Origin: an uncultured Clostridia bacterium
Lineage (GTDB): Bacteria > Bacillota > Clostridia > Christensenellales > Aristaeellaceae
Direction of reading: 5' to 3'
NCBI GenBank assembly: GCA_947166385.1
Contig: CAMVEB010000009.1
Coordinates: 1-64,000, forward strand
Length of the DNA stretch: 64,000 nt
Shown one piece after another: positions 34,672 through 44,113 of the stretch (the stretch's first letter is position 1; every line of letters starts with the position of its first letter). The position numbers and the translations under genes are program-made. The notes beneath the pieces are model-generated. The model ran no database searches and was not told the origin of the DNA. It saw nothing but the letters and a program-made list of their open reading frames with translations.

Positions 34672-36051
34672 ATGGCACTGAATGTTGACGCGATCAAAGC
34701 AGCGGCGGAGAAATACAGGGAGGATATGGTTCGCTTCCTCCGCGCGATGATTTCCCTCCCCAGCGAGAGCTGCGAGGAGAAGGAGGTTGTCGCCTGCATC
34801 AAAGCGGAGATGGAAAAGATCGGCTTTGACAAGGTGGAGGTGGACGGCCTGGGCAACGTTATCGGCTGGATGGGCGAGGGCGACAAAATCATCGCCATTG
34901 ACTCGCATATCGATACCGTCGGCATCGGCAACAGGGAAAACTGGACGGCGGATCCCTACGAGGGATATGAGACCGATGAAATCATTTACGGCCGCGGCGG
35001 CTCCGACCAGGAGGGCGGCATGGCCAGCGCGGCCTACAGCGCGCGGATCATGAAGGATCTGGGCCTGATTCCGGAAGGCTACCGGCTGATGGTGGTCGGC
35101 TCCGTGCAGGAAGAGGACTGCGACGGCATGTGCTGGCAGTATATCGTCAACAAGGACGGAATCCGCCCGGAGTTTGTGATCTCCACAGAGCCCACGGACG
35201 GCGGCATCTACCGGGGCCACCGCGGCCGCATGGAGATCCGCGTGGATGTGAAGGGCGTCTCCTGCCATGGCAGCGCGCCTGAGCGCGGCGACAACGCGAT
35301 TTACAAGATGGCGGATATCCTGCAGAACATCCGGGAACTCAACAACAACGGCTGCTCCGACAGCACGGCGATCAAGGGCCTTGTGAAGATGCTCGACCCC
35401 CGCTACAATCCCGACCACTATGAGGATGCCCGCTTCCTGGGACGGGGAACCTGCACGGTTTCCCAGATCTACTTCACCTCGCCCAGCCGCTGCGCGGTCG
35501 CTGATTCCTGCTCCATCTCCGTGGACCGCCGGATGACGGCCGGGGAGACCTGGGAAAGCTGCCTGCAGGAGATCCGGGATCTGCCGGCCGTGAAAAAATA
35601 CGGCGACGATGTCCAGGTTTCGATGTACATGTACGACCGGCCTTCCTGGACCGGGGAAGTCTATGAGACGGAAGCCTATTTCCCCACCTGGATCAACCGG
35701 GAAAGCGCCGCGCACGTGAAGGCGCTCGTCGATGCCCACAAAGCGCTCTTCGGCGATCAGCGCATCGGCGCTCCCAGCGCCATGAGCACCCGGGAGGGAC
35801 GTCCGCTGACCGACAAATGGACATTCTCCACCAACGGCGTCGCGATCCAGGGCAGGTACGGGATCCCCTGCGTCGGGTTCGGCCCCGGCGCGGAGAGCCA
35901 GGCCCACGCGCCGAACGAGATTACCTGGAAACAGGACCTGGTGACCTGCGCGGCGCTGTACGCGGCGGCCATCAGCCTTTATCCCGACGAGGAACAGACC
36001 GGGGATGTGACCCAGTTCCGGGCGGGCAAGACCAACAACGATATCCGGTAA
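34672..36051 (+). CDS. ygeY: YgeY M20-family metallohydrolase
   Basis: A 459-residue amidohydrolase of the M20/ArgE/DapE type, in the YgeY selenium-metabolism-linked group. [13 protein letters not shown] carries the zinc His and Asp, [16 protein letters not shown] the bridging Asp, [10 protein letters not shown] the catalytic Glu pair and [16 protein letters not shown] the next metal site. A probable dimerisation domain sits in the middle. It likely cleaves an acyclic amide late in purine breakdown, before YgeX; substrate inferred from context only. Preceded by GAGAGGAGG. Confidence 0.9.
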   Translation: MALNVDAIKAAAEKYREDMVRFLRAMISLPSESCEEKEVVACIKAEMEKIGFDKVEVDGLGNVIGWMGEGDKIIAIDSHIDTVGIGNRENWTADPYEGYETDEIIYGRGGSDQEGGMASAAYSARIMKDLGLIPEGYRLMVVGSVQEEDCDGMCWQYIVNKDGIRPEFVISTEPTDGGIYRGHRGRMEIRVDVKGVSCHGSAPERGDNAIYKMADILQNIRELNNNGCSDSTAIKGLVKMLDPRYNPDHYEDARFLGRGTCTVSQIYFTSPSRCAVADSCSISVDRRMTAGETWESCLQEIRDLPAVKKYGDDVQVSMYMYDRPSWTGEVYETEAYFPTWINRESAAHVKALVDAHKALFGDQRIGAPSAMSTREGRPLTDKWTFSTNGVAIQGRYGIPCVGFGPGAESQAHAPNEITWKQDLVTCAALYAAAISLYPDEEQTGDVTQFRAGKTNNDIR

Positions 36052-36072
36052 ACACGAAGGAGGAAAAAGAAC

Positions 36073-37269
36073 ATGGATTCCAGAATGCAGACATATATCG
36101 ACCGGCTGAACCAGCTGGACTTCCACAAAATGTATGAGGGGGACTTCTTCCTGACCTGGGAGAAAACGGACGAGGAGATCGAAGCGGTCTTCACCGTGGC
36201 GGACGCCCTGCGCGCCATGCGGGAAAACAACATTTCCACCCGGATTTTTGACTCCGGGCTTGGAATCTCCCTCTTCCGCGACAATTCCACCCGCACCCGG
36301 TTCTCCTTTGCTTCCGCCTGCAACCTGCTGGGGCTGGAGGTCCAGGATCTGGACGAAGGCAAAAGCCAGATCGCCCACGGCGAAACCATCCGCGAGACGG
36401 CGAACATGATTTCCTTCATGGCGGACGTCATCGGGATCCGGGACGATATGTATATCGGCAAGGGCAACAAATACATGCACGACGTGGTGGATGCCGTGAC
36501 CGACGGGCACCGGCAGGGCGTGCTGGAGCAGAAGCCCACGCTGGTCAACCTTCAGTGCGATATCGACCATCCCACCCAGTGCATGGCGGACATGCTGCAT
36601 GTGATCCACGAGTTCGGCGGGGTGGAAAACCTGAAGGGCAAGAAGATCGCCATGACCTGGGCCTACTCCCCCAGCTACGGCAAACCCCTGTCCGTGCCCC
36701 AGGGCGTGATCGGCCTGATGACCCGGTTCGGGATGGACGTGGTGCTGGCGCATCCGGAAGGCTACGAGGTCATGCCGGAGGTGGAGGAGGTTGCCAGGGC
36801 GAACGCCGGCAAGAGCGGCGGCCGCTTCAGCAAGACCCATTCCATGGCGGAGGCTTTCCGGGACGCGGACATCGTGTATCCCAAGAGCTGGGCGCCTTTC
36901 GCGGCGATGGAGAAGCGCACGGACCTGTATGGGAAGGGAGATACCGACGGCATCAGGGCGCTGGAAAAGGAACTGCTGGCGCAGAACGCCCAGCATAAGG
37001 ACTGGTGCTGCACCGAGGAACTGATGGCCACAACCCGCGGCGGCAAGGCGCTGTACCTGCACTGCCTGCCCGCGGATATCAGCGGCATCAGCTGCGAGGA
37101 AGGCGAAGTGGCGGCTTCCGTGTTTGACCGGTACCGCACGCCGCTGTACAAAGAGGCCAGCTTCAAACCCTATATCATCGCGGCCATGATCTTCCTGGCT
37201 AAGGTGAAGAATCCCCAGGCAACGCTGAAGGAGCTGGAGGAAAAGGGGAATGTGAGATTCCATGGGTAA
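36073..37269 (+). CDS. ygeW: YgeW, knotted carbamoyltransferase
   Basis: A 398-residue member of the aspartate/ornithine transcarbamylase superfamily in the YgeW branch. DNSTRTRFSFASACNLLG is the carbamoyl-phosphate STRTR loop, DEGKSQIAHGETIRETANM follows, and LHCLPADISG is the C-terminal HCLP motif. Acting in reverse it would phosphorolyse a ureido intermediate to carbamoyl phosphate. The next gene, carbamate kinase, would then make ATP. It overlaps arcC by 8 bases, supporting that coupling. Confidence 0.93.
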   Translation: MDSRMQTYIDRLNQLDFHKMYEGDFFLTWEKTDEEIEAVFTVADALRAMRENNISTRIFDSGLGISLFRDNSTRTRFSFASACNLLGLEVQDLDEGKSQIAHGETIRETANMISFMADVIGIRDDMYIGKGNKYMHDVVDAVTDGHRQGVLEQKPTLVNLQCDIDHPTQCMADMLHVIHEFGGVENLKGKKIAMTWAYSPSYGKPLSVPQGVIGLMTRFGMDVVLAHPEGYEVMPEVEEVARANAGKSGGRFSKTHSMAEAFRDADIVYPKSWAPFAAMEKRTDLYGKGDTDGIRALEKELLAQNAQHKDWCCTEELMATTRGGKALYLHCLPADISGISCEEGEVAASVFDRYRTPLYKEASFKPYIIAAMIFLAKVKNPQATLKELEEKGNVRFHG

Positions 37270-38212
37270 GAGAATCGTGATTGCCCTGGGAGGAAACGCC
37301 CTGGGGACCAATCTGCCGGAGCAGATGAAGGCCGTCAAGATCACCGCCAGAGCCATTGTGGACCTGATCGAGGACGGGAACGAGGTCGTAATCTGCCACG
37401 GCAACGGCCCCCAGGTCGGCATGATCCAGAACGCCATGGTGGAACTGACCCGCTCCGATCCGGACAGGTATATTCCCTGTCCGCTGTCGGTCTGCGTGGC
37501 GATGAGCCAGGGCTATATCGGCTATGATCTGCAGAACGCGATGCGGGAGGAAATGCTGGACAGGGGCATCCGGAAAGGCGCGGCGACCGTGCTGACGCAG
37601 GTCGAAGTGGATCCGGAGGACCCGGCTTTCCTGCATCCCACGAAACCCATCGGCCCCTTTATGACCGAGGCGGAAGCCCGGGCCCTGGAAAAGGAACGCG
37701 ATTACCATGTCACGGAGGACGCCGGCCGCGGATGGCGCCGCGTGGTGGCCAGCCCGGAACCCAAAGGCATTGTGGAGATTGACACGATCCGCTCCCTGGT
37801 GGAGACGGATCACATTGTCGTGGCCTGCGGAGGCGGCGGGATTCCGGTCTTCCGCACCGAGGGACACCACCTGAAAGGCGCCGCGGCCGTGATCGACAAG
37901 GATTTCGCCGCGGCTGTGCTGGCAAAGCAGCTGGACGCGGATCTCCTGATCATCCTGACCGCGGTGGAGAAGGTGGCGATCCGGTTCGGAAAGCCGGATC
38001 AGCAGGATCTGGATACCCTGACGGCCGCGGAAGCCAGGAAATATATCGCGGACGGGGAATTCGCCCCCGGCTCCATGCTGCCGAAGGTGGAGGCGGCGCT
38101 TTCCTTCGCGGAGTCCGCGCCGGGACGGAAAACCCTGATTACTCTCCTGGAGAAAGCCCGGGACGGCATCAACGGAAAGACGGGAACAACCATCATCATG
38201 GACAGAGGATGA
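37262..38212 (+). CDS. arcC: Carbamate kinase
   Basis: A 316-residue amino-acid-kinase-fold enzyme making ATP from carbamoyl phosphate and ADP. IVIALGGNALGTNLPEQM opens the fold and CHGNGPQVGMIQNAM is the conserved GNGPQVG motif. ACGGGGIPVFR and AAVIDKDFAAAVLAKQLDAD complete the active site. The start overlaps ygeW, so YgeW's product can pass to it. This is probably the substrate-level phosphorylation step of the pathway. E. coli's equivalent is YqeA. Confidence 0.93.
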   Translation: MGKRIVIALGGNALGTNLPEQMKAVKITARAIVDLIEDGNEVVICHGNGPQVGMIQNAMVELTRSDPDRYIPCPLSVCVAMSQGYIGYDLQNAMREEMLDRGIRKGAATVLTQVEVDPEDPAFLHPTKPIGPFMTEAEARALEKERDYHVTEDAGRGWRRVVASPEPKGIVEIDTIRSLVETDHIVVACGGGGIPVFRTEGHHLKGAAAVIDKDFAAAVLAKQLDADLLIILTAVEKVAIRFGKPDQQDLDTLTAAEARKYIADGEFAPGSMLPKVEAALSFAESAPGRKTLITLLEKARDGINGKTGTTIIMDRG

Positions 38213-38216
38213 CAAC

Positions 38217-40796
38217 ATGTCGGAAGTATACCAGCTTACAGTCAACGGAGTCCTGCGGGCAACGGAAGAGAACAAGCCGCTGCTGCGCTACCTGAGGGAT
38301 GATCTGCACCTGTATTCCGTCAAGGACGGGTGCAGCGAGGGTGCCTGCGGCACCTGCACCGTCATCGTCGACGGAAAAGCAACCCGGGCCTGCATCCTGA
38401 CCACCCAGAAAGCCGCGGGGAAAAGCATCCAGACGGTGGAAGGCCTGACGGATTTCGAAAAGGAAGCGTTCGTCTATGCCTTTGGCGTCAGCGGATCCGT
38501 TCAGTGCGGATTCTGCACGCCGGGCATGGTCATGGCCGGCAAGGCGCTGATCGACCGGAATCCGGATCCTTCGGAGGAAGAGATTCGGAACGCGATTCGG
38601 GGAAATCTCTGCCGCTGCACCGGCTACCGGAAGATCATCGACGGGATCCGGCTTGCCGCTTCCGTGCTCCGCGGGGAGACGAAGATCGACCCGGAGGCGG
38701 AGAAAGGAACGCGTTACGGCGTCGGGCAGCGGGCCTTCCGTGTGGATATCCGGCCCAAGGTTCTCGGCTACGGGAAATATCCGGACGATGTGGACATGGA
38801 AGGCATGCTGCATCTGTCCGCCGTGCGGTCGAAGTATGCCCGGGCCCGGGTGCTGTCGATTGACGCGTCGGAAGCGCTTGCCATGGACGGCGTGATCGGC
38901 GTGCTGACCGCGGCGGATGTGCCGAATAACAAGGTGGGGCATCTCCAGCAGGACTGGGATGTCATGATCGCGGTAGGGGATATCACCCGCTGTGTCGGGG
39001 ACGCGATCTGCCTGGTCGTCGCGGAGACGGAGAAGATCCTCGAGGAAGCCAAGCGGAAAGTAAAAATTGAATATGAACCGCTGACGCCCGTCACCTCCAT
39101 CGCGGAGGCGATGGCCCCGGACGCTCCGAAGGTGCACAGCAGGGGCAATCTGTGCCAGACCCGGCATGTGACCCGGGGAGACGCGGCCGCCGCGCTGGCA
39201 AAATCGGCCTTTACGGTGACGAAATCCTTTTCCACCCCTTTCACGGAGCACGCGTTTCTGGAGCCGGAATGCGCGGTGGCTTTTCCCTATAAGGACGGCG
39301 TCAAGATCCTGAGCACGGACCAGGGCGTCTATGACACCCGCAAGGAAACGGCGATCATGTTCGGCTGGGATCCGGAGCGGGTGGTGGTGGAGAACCAGCT
39401 GGTCGGCGGCGGATTTGGCGGCAAGGAAGATGTCTCGGTTCAGCATCTGTGCGCCCTGGCGGCCTGGGTTTACAAGCGGCCGGTCAAGGCCCGGCTCAGC
39501 CGCCAGGAATCCATCAATTTCCATCCGAAACGCCATGCCATGGAAGGCACCTTTACCCTGGGGTGTGACGAGAACGGGATTTTCACGGCCTTGGACTGCG
39601 ACATTTATTTTGACACGGGCGCCTACGCCTCCCTGTGCGGCCCGGTGCTGGAGCGCGCCTGCACGCATTCCGTCGGGCCATACTGCTACCAGAACACGGA
39701 TATCCGCGGCTACGGGTACTATACCAATAATCCGCCGGCCGGCGCTTTCCGGGGATTCGGCGTCTGCCAGAGCGAGTTTGCCCTGGAGGCGATGATCAAC
39801 CTGTTGGCGGAGAAGGTCGGGATTTCCCCCTGGGAGATCCGGTTCCGCAACGCCATTGAACCCGGGAAGGTGCTTCCGAACGGCCAGATTGCCGATTGCT
39901 CAACAGCCCTGAAGGAGACGCTCCTGGCGGTCAGGGATGTGTATGAAGCCAACCGCTCCCATGCCGGGATCGCCTGCGCGATGAAGAATTCCGGCGTCGG
40001 CGTCGGCCTGCCGGACAAGGGACGGGCCCGGCTCGTGATTGAGGACGGGATCTGCGTGATCTACTGCGCGGCTTCAGATATCGGACAGGGCTGCCTGACG
40101 GTCTTCTGCCAGGATGTGGCGGAGGCGACAGGCCTGCCGCTTTCGCAAATCCGCAACGGAAGCGGCAGCACGGAGACCGCTCCGGACTCGGGAACAACCT
40201 CCGGATCCAGGCAGACGCTGCTCTCGGGCGAGGCGGTGCGCCAGGCGGCGCTGCAGCTGCGCGACGCGCTGGAAGAAGCCGGCGGCAACCTTTCCGCGCT
40301 GAACGGCCGGGAATTCTTCTATGAATACTTTGAACCCACCGATAAGCTGGGGGCCGATGTTCCCAATCCGAAGAGCCATATCGCCTACGGATACGCGACG
40401 CATGTGGTGATCCTGGATGAGGAAGGGAAAGTGAAGGAGATCTACGCGGCGCACGATTCCGGCAAGGTGGTGAATCCGATCGCGATCCAGGGGCAGATCG
40501 AGGGAGGCGTCCTGATGAGCATGGGATACGCGCTCACGGAGGACTTCCCCCTGGAGAACGGCGTGCCAAAGGCAAAGTTCGGCACGCTGGGCCTGCTGCG
40601 CGCCCCGCAGATTCCGGATATCCATGCCATCTATGTGGAAAAGGAGGAGCTGCTTCCGGTCGCGTACGGCGCGAAGGGGATCGGCGAGATTGCCGCCATT
40701 CCGACCGCGCCGGCCATCCAGGGCGCGTACTACGCGCTGGACGGCGTCTTCCGCACGAAGCTTCCGCTGGAAAACACCTGGTACCGAAAGAGGTGA
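38217..40796 (+). CDS. xdhD: Selenium-dependent xanthine dehydrogenase (fused)
   Basis: An 859-residue molybdenum hydroxylase fusing an N-terminal [2Fe-2S] unit to the molybdopterin domains, without FAD. The ferredoxin loop is GCSEGACGTCTVIVDG and the second cluster QCGFCTPGMVMAGKAL with CRCTGY, within the first ~160 residues. The molybdenum part has VGGGFGGKEDVSVQ, PPAGAFRGFGVCQSEFALEA, ASDIGQGCLTVFCQDVAEAT and GAKGIGEIAA with the Glu base. It matches the XdhD/Se-XDH group, whose cofactor needs SelD, YqeB and YqeC, all encoded downstream. A second oxidase beside XdhABC suggests hypoxanthine/xanthine and a further purine are handled separately. Confidence 0.9.
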   Translation: MSEVYQLTVNGVLRATEENKPLLRYLRDDLHLYSVKDGCSEGACGTCTVIVDGKATRACILTTQKAAGKSIQTVEGLTDFEKEAFVYAFGVSGSVQCGFCTPGMVMAGKALIDRNPDPSEEEIRNAIRGNLCRCTGYRKIIDGIRLAASVLRGETKIDPEAEKGTRYGVGQRAFRVDIRPKVLGYGKYPDDVDMEGMLHLSAVRSKYARARVLSIDASEALAMDGVIGVLTAADVPNNKVGHLQQDWDVMIAVGDITRCVGDAICLVVAETEKILEEAKRKVKIEYEPLTPVTSIAEAMAPDAPKVHSRGNLCQTRHVTRGDAAAALAKSAFTVTKSFSTPFTEHAFLEPECAVAFPYKDGVKILSTDQGVYDTRKETAIMFGWDPERVVVENQLVGGGFGGKEDVSVQHLCALAAWVYKRPVKARLSRQESINFHPKRHAMEGTFTLGCDENGIFTALDCDIYFDTGAYASLCGPVLERACTHSVGPYCYQNTDIRGYGYYTNNPPAGAFRGFGVCQSEFALEAMINLLAEKVGISPWEIRFRNAIEPGKVLPNGQIADCSTALKETLLAVRDVYEANRSHAGIACAMKNSGVGVGLPDKGRARLVIEDGICVIYCAASDIGQGCLTVFCQDVAEATGLPLSQIRNGSGSTETAPDSGTTSGSRQTLLSGEAVRQAALQLRDALEEAGGNLSALNGREFFYEYFEPTDKLGADVPNPKSHIAYGYATHVVILDEEGKVKEIYAAHDSGKVVNPIAIQGQIEGGVLMSMGYALTEDFPLENGVPKAKFGTLGLLRAPQIPDIHAIYVEKEELLPVAYGAKGIGEIAAIPTAPAIQGAYYALDGVFRTKLPLENTWYRKR

Positions 40797-40803
40797 CACA
40801 AGC

Positions 40804-42192
40804 ATGCTGACAAGGATCCGCGGCGGGATGATCGCGACGGAGGAAGGAGTGTTTCCGGGAGACATCCTGATTGAGGACGAAAAAATCCGGGAGATCCTGG
40901 AGCCGGAAGCGCCCGCCGATGACGCTGAGATCATCGACGCGGGCGGGAAATATATCCTGCCCGGCGCGGTGGATATCCATACCCATATGGATCTGGAGGT
41001 GGGCATTGCCCGGGTGATCGATGATTTCTATACCGGGACAGTCGCGGCGGCCTGCGGCGGAACAACGACGATCGTGGACCATATGGCCTTCGGCCCGGCA
41101 GGCTGCAGCCCCTGGCACCAGGTGAAGGAATACCATCGCCTGGCGGACGGTCAGGCGGCGGTGGATTATGGCTTCCACGGCGTCCTGCAGCATGTGAGCG
41201 ACGCCGTTCCGGACGAAATGGCCCGGATCGCGGAAGAGGAAGGCATCACCAGCTTCAAGGTCTATCTGACCTACGACGGCCGGCTGGACGATCTGGACCT
41301 GATGAAGATCCTGGACCGGGCTGCGAAGGAGCATATCCTGATCGCTGCCCACTGCGAAAACCATGGCATCGTGACCTACCGGAGAGAGCAGTTTATCCGG
41401 CAGGGAAAGACGCAGGCGAAGTGGCACCCTGTCAGCCGGCCGGCGGAAGCGGAAGCGGAAGCGGTCAGCCGGCTGCTGTACCTGGCCCGCGCAGCCGGGG
41501 AGGCCCCGGTGTATATTGTCCATCTGTCCACCCGCCAGGGACTGGAGGAGATCCGGAAGGCAAAGGCCGCCGGGCAGAAGCATTTCGGGGCGGAAACCTG
41601 CCCCCAGTATCTGCTGCTGGACGAGCACCTCTACGATGATCCGCGGGAGGGACTGAAGGCGATCATGGCGCCGCCGCTCCGCCGGCAGGAGGACCGGGAC
41701 GCGCTCTGGGGAGCCCTGGCCGGGAACGAGCTGGACACCGTGGCGACGGATCACTGCCCCTTCACCTTTGCCCGGCAGAAGCAGCAGGGCGCGCAGAATT
41801 TCACCAAATGCCCCAGCGGCGCCCCCGGCGTGGAGGAACGGCTGATCCTGCTTTATTCGGAAGGCGTTCTCCGGAACAGAATCACCCTGCCGCAGCTGGT
41901 GAAATATGCCTGTACCAATCCCGCGAGGGTGGCCGGGCTCTATCCCCGCAAGGGCGCGATCCAATCCGGATCGGAGGCCGATCTGGTGATCCTGGATCCG
42001 GATCAGGAATGGACGATGACCACCGGTCTGCTCCACGGGAACTCGGATTATACCTGCTATGAAGGCATGAAGATCCGGGGCGCCGTGGAAAGGGTGCTGC
42101 TCCGCGGTAAAACGGTAGCGCTGAACGGACAGTTCACCGGGGAGCGCGGCGGCGGACAGTATCTGCGCCGCGGCAGAAGCTCCCTGGCATAA
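40804..42192 (+). CDS. hyuA: Hydantoinase/dihydropyrimidinase-family enzyme
   Basis: A 462-residue cyclic amidohydrolase with YILPGAVDIHTHMDLEVG (metal HxH), TSFKVYLTYDG, whose Lys is expected to be carboxylated and bridge two metals, YIVHLSTRQGLEEIR, and VATDHCPF with the metal Asp. HyuA proteins in purine clusters open a cyclic amide such as a hydantoin-type intermediate. ATG at 40804 follows AAAGAGGTG. It is eight bases downstream of xdhD. Confidence 0.9.
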   Translation: MLTRIRGGMIATEEGVFPGDILIEDEKIREILEPEAPADDAEIIDAGGKYILPGAVDIHTHMDLEVGIARVIDDFYTGTVAAACGGTTTIVDHMAFGPAGCSPWHQVKEYHRLADGQAAVDYGFHGVLQHVSDAVPDEMARIAEEEGITSFKVYLTYDGRLDDLDLMKILDRAAKEHILIAAHCENHGIVTYRREQFIRQGKTQAKWHPVSRPAEAEAEAVSRLLYLARAAGEAPVYIVHLSTRQGLEEIRKAKAAGQKHFGAETCPQYLLLDEHLYDDPREGLKAIMAPPLRRQEDRDALWGALAGNELDTVATDHCPFTFARQKQQGAQNFTKCPSGAPGVEERLILLYSEGVLRNRITLPQLVKYACTNPARVAGLYPRKGAIQSGSEADLVILDPDQEWTMTTGLLHGNSDYTCYEGMKIRGAVERVLLRGKTVALNGQFTGERGGGQYLRRGRSSLA

Positions 42193-42207
42193 AAGCAAGG
42201 GGATCGC

Positions 42208-42807
42208 ATGATGCACGATATTCAGGCTATCAGCTGCATCCTCATGGCTTCCGGCCTTTCCGAAAGATACGGGAGCAACAAACTGCTGGAGAAACTGGAA
42301 GGCCGGGAGGTCATCCTGCATACGGCCGGCAGCCTGACGGCAGCCGGTTTCCGGCCAACTGCGGTCACCAGAAGCCCGGAAATCAGGGTACTCATGGAAG
42401 CCAGTGGAATCAGCTGTATTCTTCATGATCAGCCGAAAAAAAGCGATACGATGCATCTCGGCATCATCCACTCCCCACCGGACGCGGCGGGCTTCCTCTT
42501 CATGCCTGCGGATCAGCCGCTTGTCCGGCCGGCGTCCCTGCGCCGGCTGGCGGAGCACTTTTTTGCCCATCCGGAGCGGGCTGTTCGGCTGGGGTCCGGG
42601 AGTACCCCGGGCAGCCCTGTGCTGTTTCCCGCCTTCTGCCGGCAGGACCTCCTGGCCTATACGGGGGATCGGGGCGGGATGGACGTGATCCGGAGCGGGC
42701 ATATCCCCTGCGATCTGGTCCAGGCGGATTACGCCTGGGAGCTGTGGGATGTGGATACGCCGGACAGCATGGAGCAGGTCCGGAAGATCTGCATGAGTTT
42801 GCAATAA
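42208..42807 (+). CDS. MocA-like molybdenum cofactor nucleotidyltransferase
   Basis: A 199-residue NTP-transferase-fold protein like MocA/YgfJ, which attaches CMP to molybdopterin to form the dinucleotide cofactor used by xanthine dehydrogenases. CILMASGLSERYGSNKLLEK is the nucleotide motif, and LFMPADQPLVRPASL the metal/cofactor motif. Placed between the catabolic enzymes and selD, so it serves cofactor maturation. ATG at 42208 or 42211, preceded by AAGGGG. Confidence 0.83.
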   Translation: MMHDIQAISCILMASGLSERYGSNKLLEKLEGREVILHTAGSLTAAGFRPTAVTRSPEIRVLMEASGISCILHDQPKKSDTMHLGIIHSPPDAAGFLFMPADQPLVRPASLRRLAEHFFAHPERAVRLGSGSTPGSPVLFPAFCRQDLLAYTGDRGGMDVIRSGHIPCDLVQADYAWELWDVDTPDSMEQVRKICMSLQ

Positions 42808-42847
42808 CAGCGGCATCTGCATGCCGCCTGATACAGGAGAAATGAGT

Positions 42848-43891
42848 ATGGAAACAGAAGCAAGGCTGACAAAACTGGCATCCTGCGCCGGATGCGGCGC
42901 CAAGGTGGGGGCGGGGACGCTTTCCACCCTGCTGAAGGACTTCAAAACGCGCACGGATCCAAGGCTGATCGTTGGCTTTGACAAGAGCGACGATGCCAGC
43001 GTCTATCTCGTGAATGAGGAGACGGCGCTGATCCAGACGGTGGATTTTTTTCCGCCGATCGTGGATGATCCCTATCTCTTCGGCCAGATCGCCGCGACCA
43101 ACGCGATCTCGGATGTTTACGCCATGGGCGGGGAACCGCGCCTGGCCCTGAATGTGCTCTGTGTCACGGAAACGATGGAAGAGGAATGGATCCGGGAAAT
43201 CCTGCGGGGCGGATATGACAAGGCGTATGAAGCCGGGGTCATCATCTCCGGCGGGCATACGATCCATGGCAGCGAGCCGCTCTACGGCCTCGCGGTGACC
43301 GGTTTCGCGCGGCCGGACATGATCCGGAAGAATGACGCGGCGAAGCCGGGGGACGTGCTGATCCTGACCAAAAAACTGGGCGTCGGGATCCTGACCACGG
43401 CGGCTAAGGCGCGGATGATGACGGATCCGGAGCTGATGAACAGGCTTTACTGCCAGATGACGCAGCTGAACAGGGATGCCTGCCAGGTGATGCAGCGCTA
43501 CCGGGTGCACAGCTGTACGGATGTGACGGGTTTCGGACTGATGGGACACAGCTGCGAAATGGCCCAGGGAAGCGGATGCACGCTGCACCTGCAGGTCGGG
43601 AAGGTTCCCTTCTATCCGGAAGCGCTGGAGATGGCAGATATGGGCCTGGTGCCCGCCGGGGCTTACCGGAACCGGGACTTTGCCGAAAGCGCGGCGCAGG
43701 TCCGGGGCGATGTTTCCCGGGCGATGCAGGATATCCTGTACGATCCGCAGACCAGCGGCGGACTGCTGATCGCCGTGGACGGCAAGGACGGGGAGGCACT
43801 GCTCAGAGAACTGAAGAGCGTGATCCCGGATGCTGCTCTGACCGGATATGTAACGGAACGCGGGGAAACAGCGCTGGTTATTGAAGAATGA
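42848..43891 (+). CDS. selD: Selenide, water dikinase
   Basis: A 347-residue enzyme making selenophosphate from selenide and ATP. SCAGCGAKVGAG aligns with the active site of E. coli SelD: Cys17 and Lys20 are kept as C and K, while Cys19 is Ala. The catalytic residue is an ordinary Cys codon, not selenocysteine. QIAATNAISDVYAMGG, ISGGHTIHGSEPLYGLAVTG, DVTGFGLMGHSCEM and DPQTSGGLLIAV are the remaining signatures. The start at 42848 has AGGAG eight bases upstream. Context suggests selenium for the molybdenum cofactor; selenoprotein or tRNA use cannot be excluded. Confidence 0.93.
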   Translation: METEARLTKLASCAGCGAKVGAGTLSTLLKDFKTRTDPRLIVGFDKSDDASVYLVNEETALIQTVDFFPPIVDDPYLFGQIAATNAISDVYAMGGEPRLALNVLCVTETMEEEWIREILRGGYDKAYEAGVIISGGHTIHGSEPLYGLAVTGFARPDMIRKNDAAKPGDVLILTKKLGVGILTTAAKARMMTDPELMNRLYCQMTQLNRDACQVMQRYRVHSCTDVTGFGLMGHSCEMAQGSGCTLHLQVGKVPFYPEALEMADMGLVPAGAYRNRDFAESAAQVRGDVSRAMQDILYDPQTSGGLLIAVDGKDGEALLRELKSVIPDAALTGYVTERGETALVIEE

Positions 43892-43933
43892 AGGATTTGG
43901 AACACAAGGCACACCTGTAACAATCCGGAACCC

Positions 43934-44113
43934 GTGCTTGACAACGGCGGCAGTTCCGCCCTGACCGGGGCGGGAAAGAAGGCCGTGCGGGACTTCCGCG
44001 GGATGGAGAAAAAACTGGCGGAATATGCCGAAGAACTGATGAGGGAACATCCGGGCGCTTTCAGGGCGGCGCGTCCGGGAGGATCAGCAAGGGAGACGGT
44101 GAGGGAAAGATGA
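43934..44113 (+). pseudogene. Remnant of a ModE-like molybdate regulator
   Basis: The 218-base gap between selD and yqeB holds about 60 codons, from GTG at 43934, that resemble the end of the ModE/LysR-type winged-helix domain: DNGGSSALTGAGKKAVRDFR, then an amphipathic helix ending ELMREHP. Intact ModE domains have a GG..S.LT..G....Y..LE stretch in the wing and following helix. The recognition helix and all upstream parts are missing; a stop lies in frame before. No ribosome site is convincing. The stop overlaps the yqeB start. Most likely a decayed regulator; a tiny functional protein is less likely. Confidence 0.5.

Noticed and set aside
42848..42901. Selenocysteine form of SelD
   Set aside because: The catalytic position is an ordinary TGC codon; no in-frame TGA occurs.
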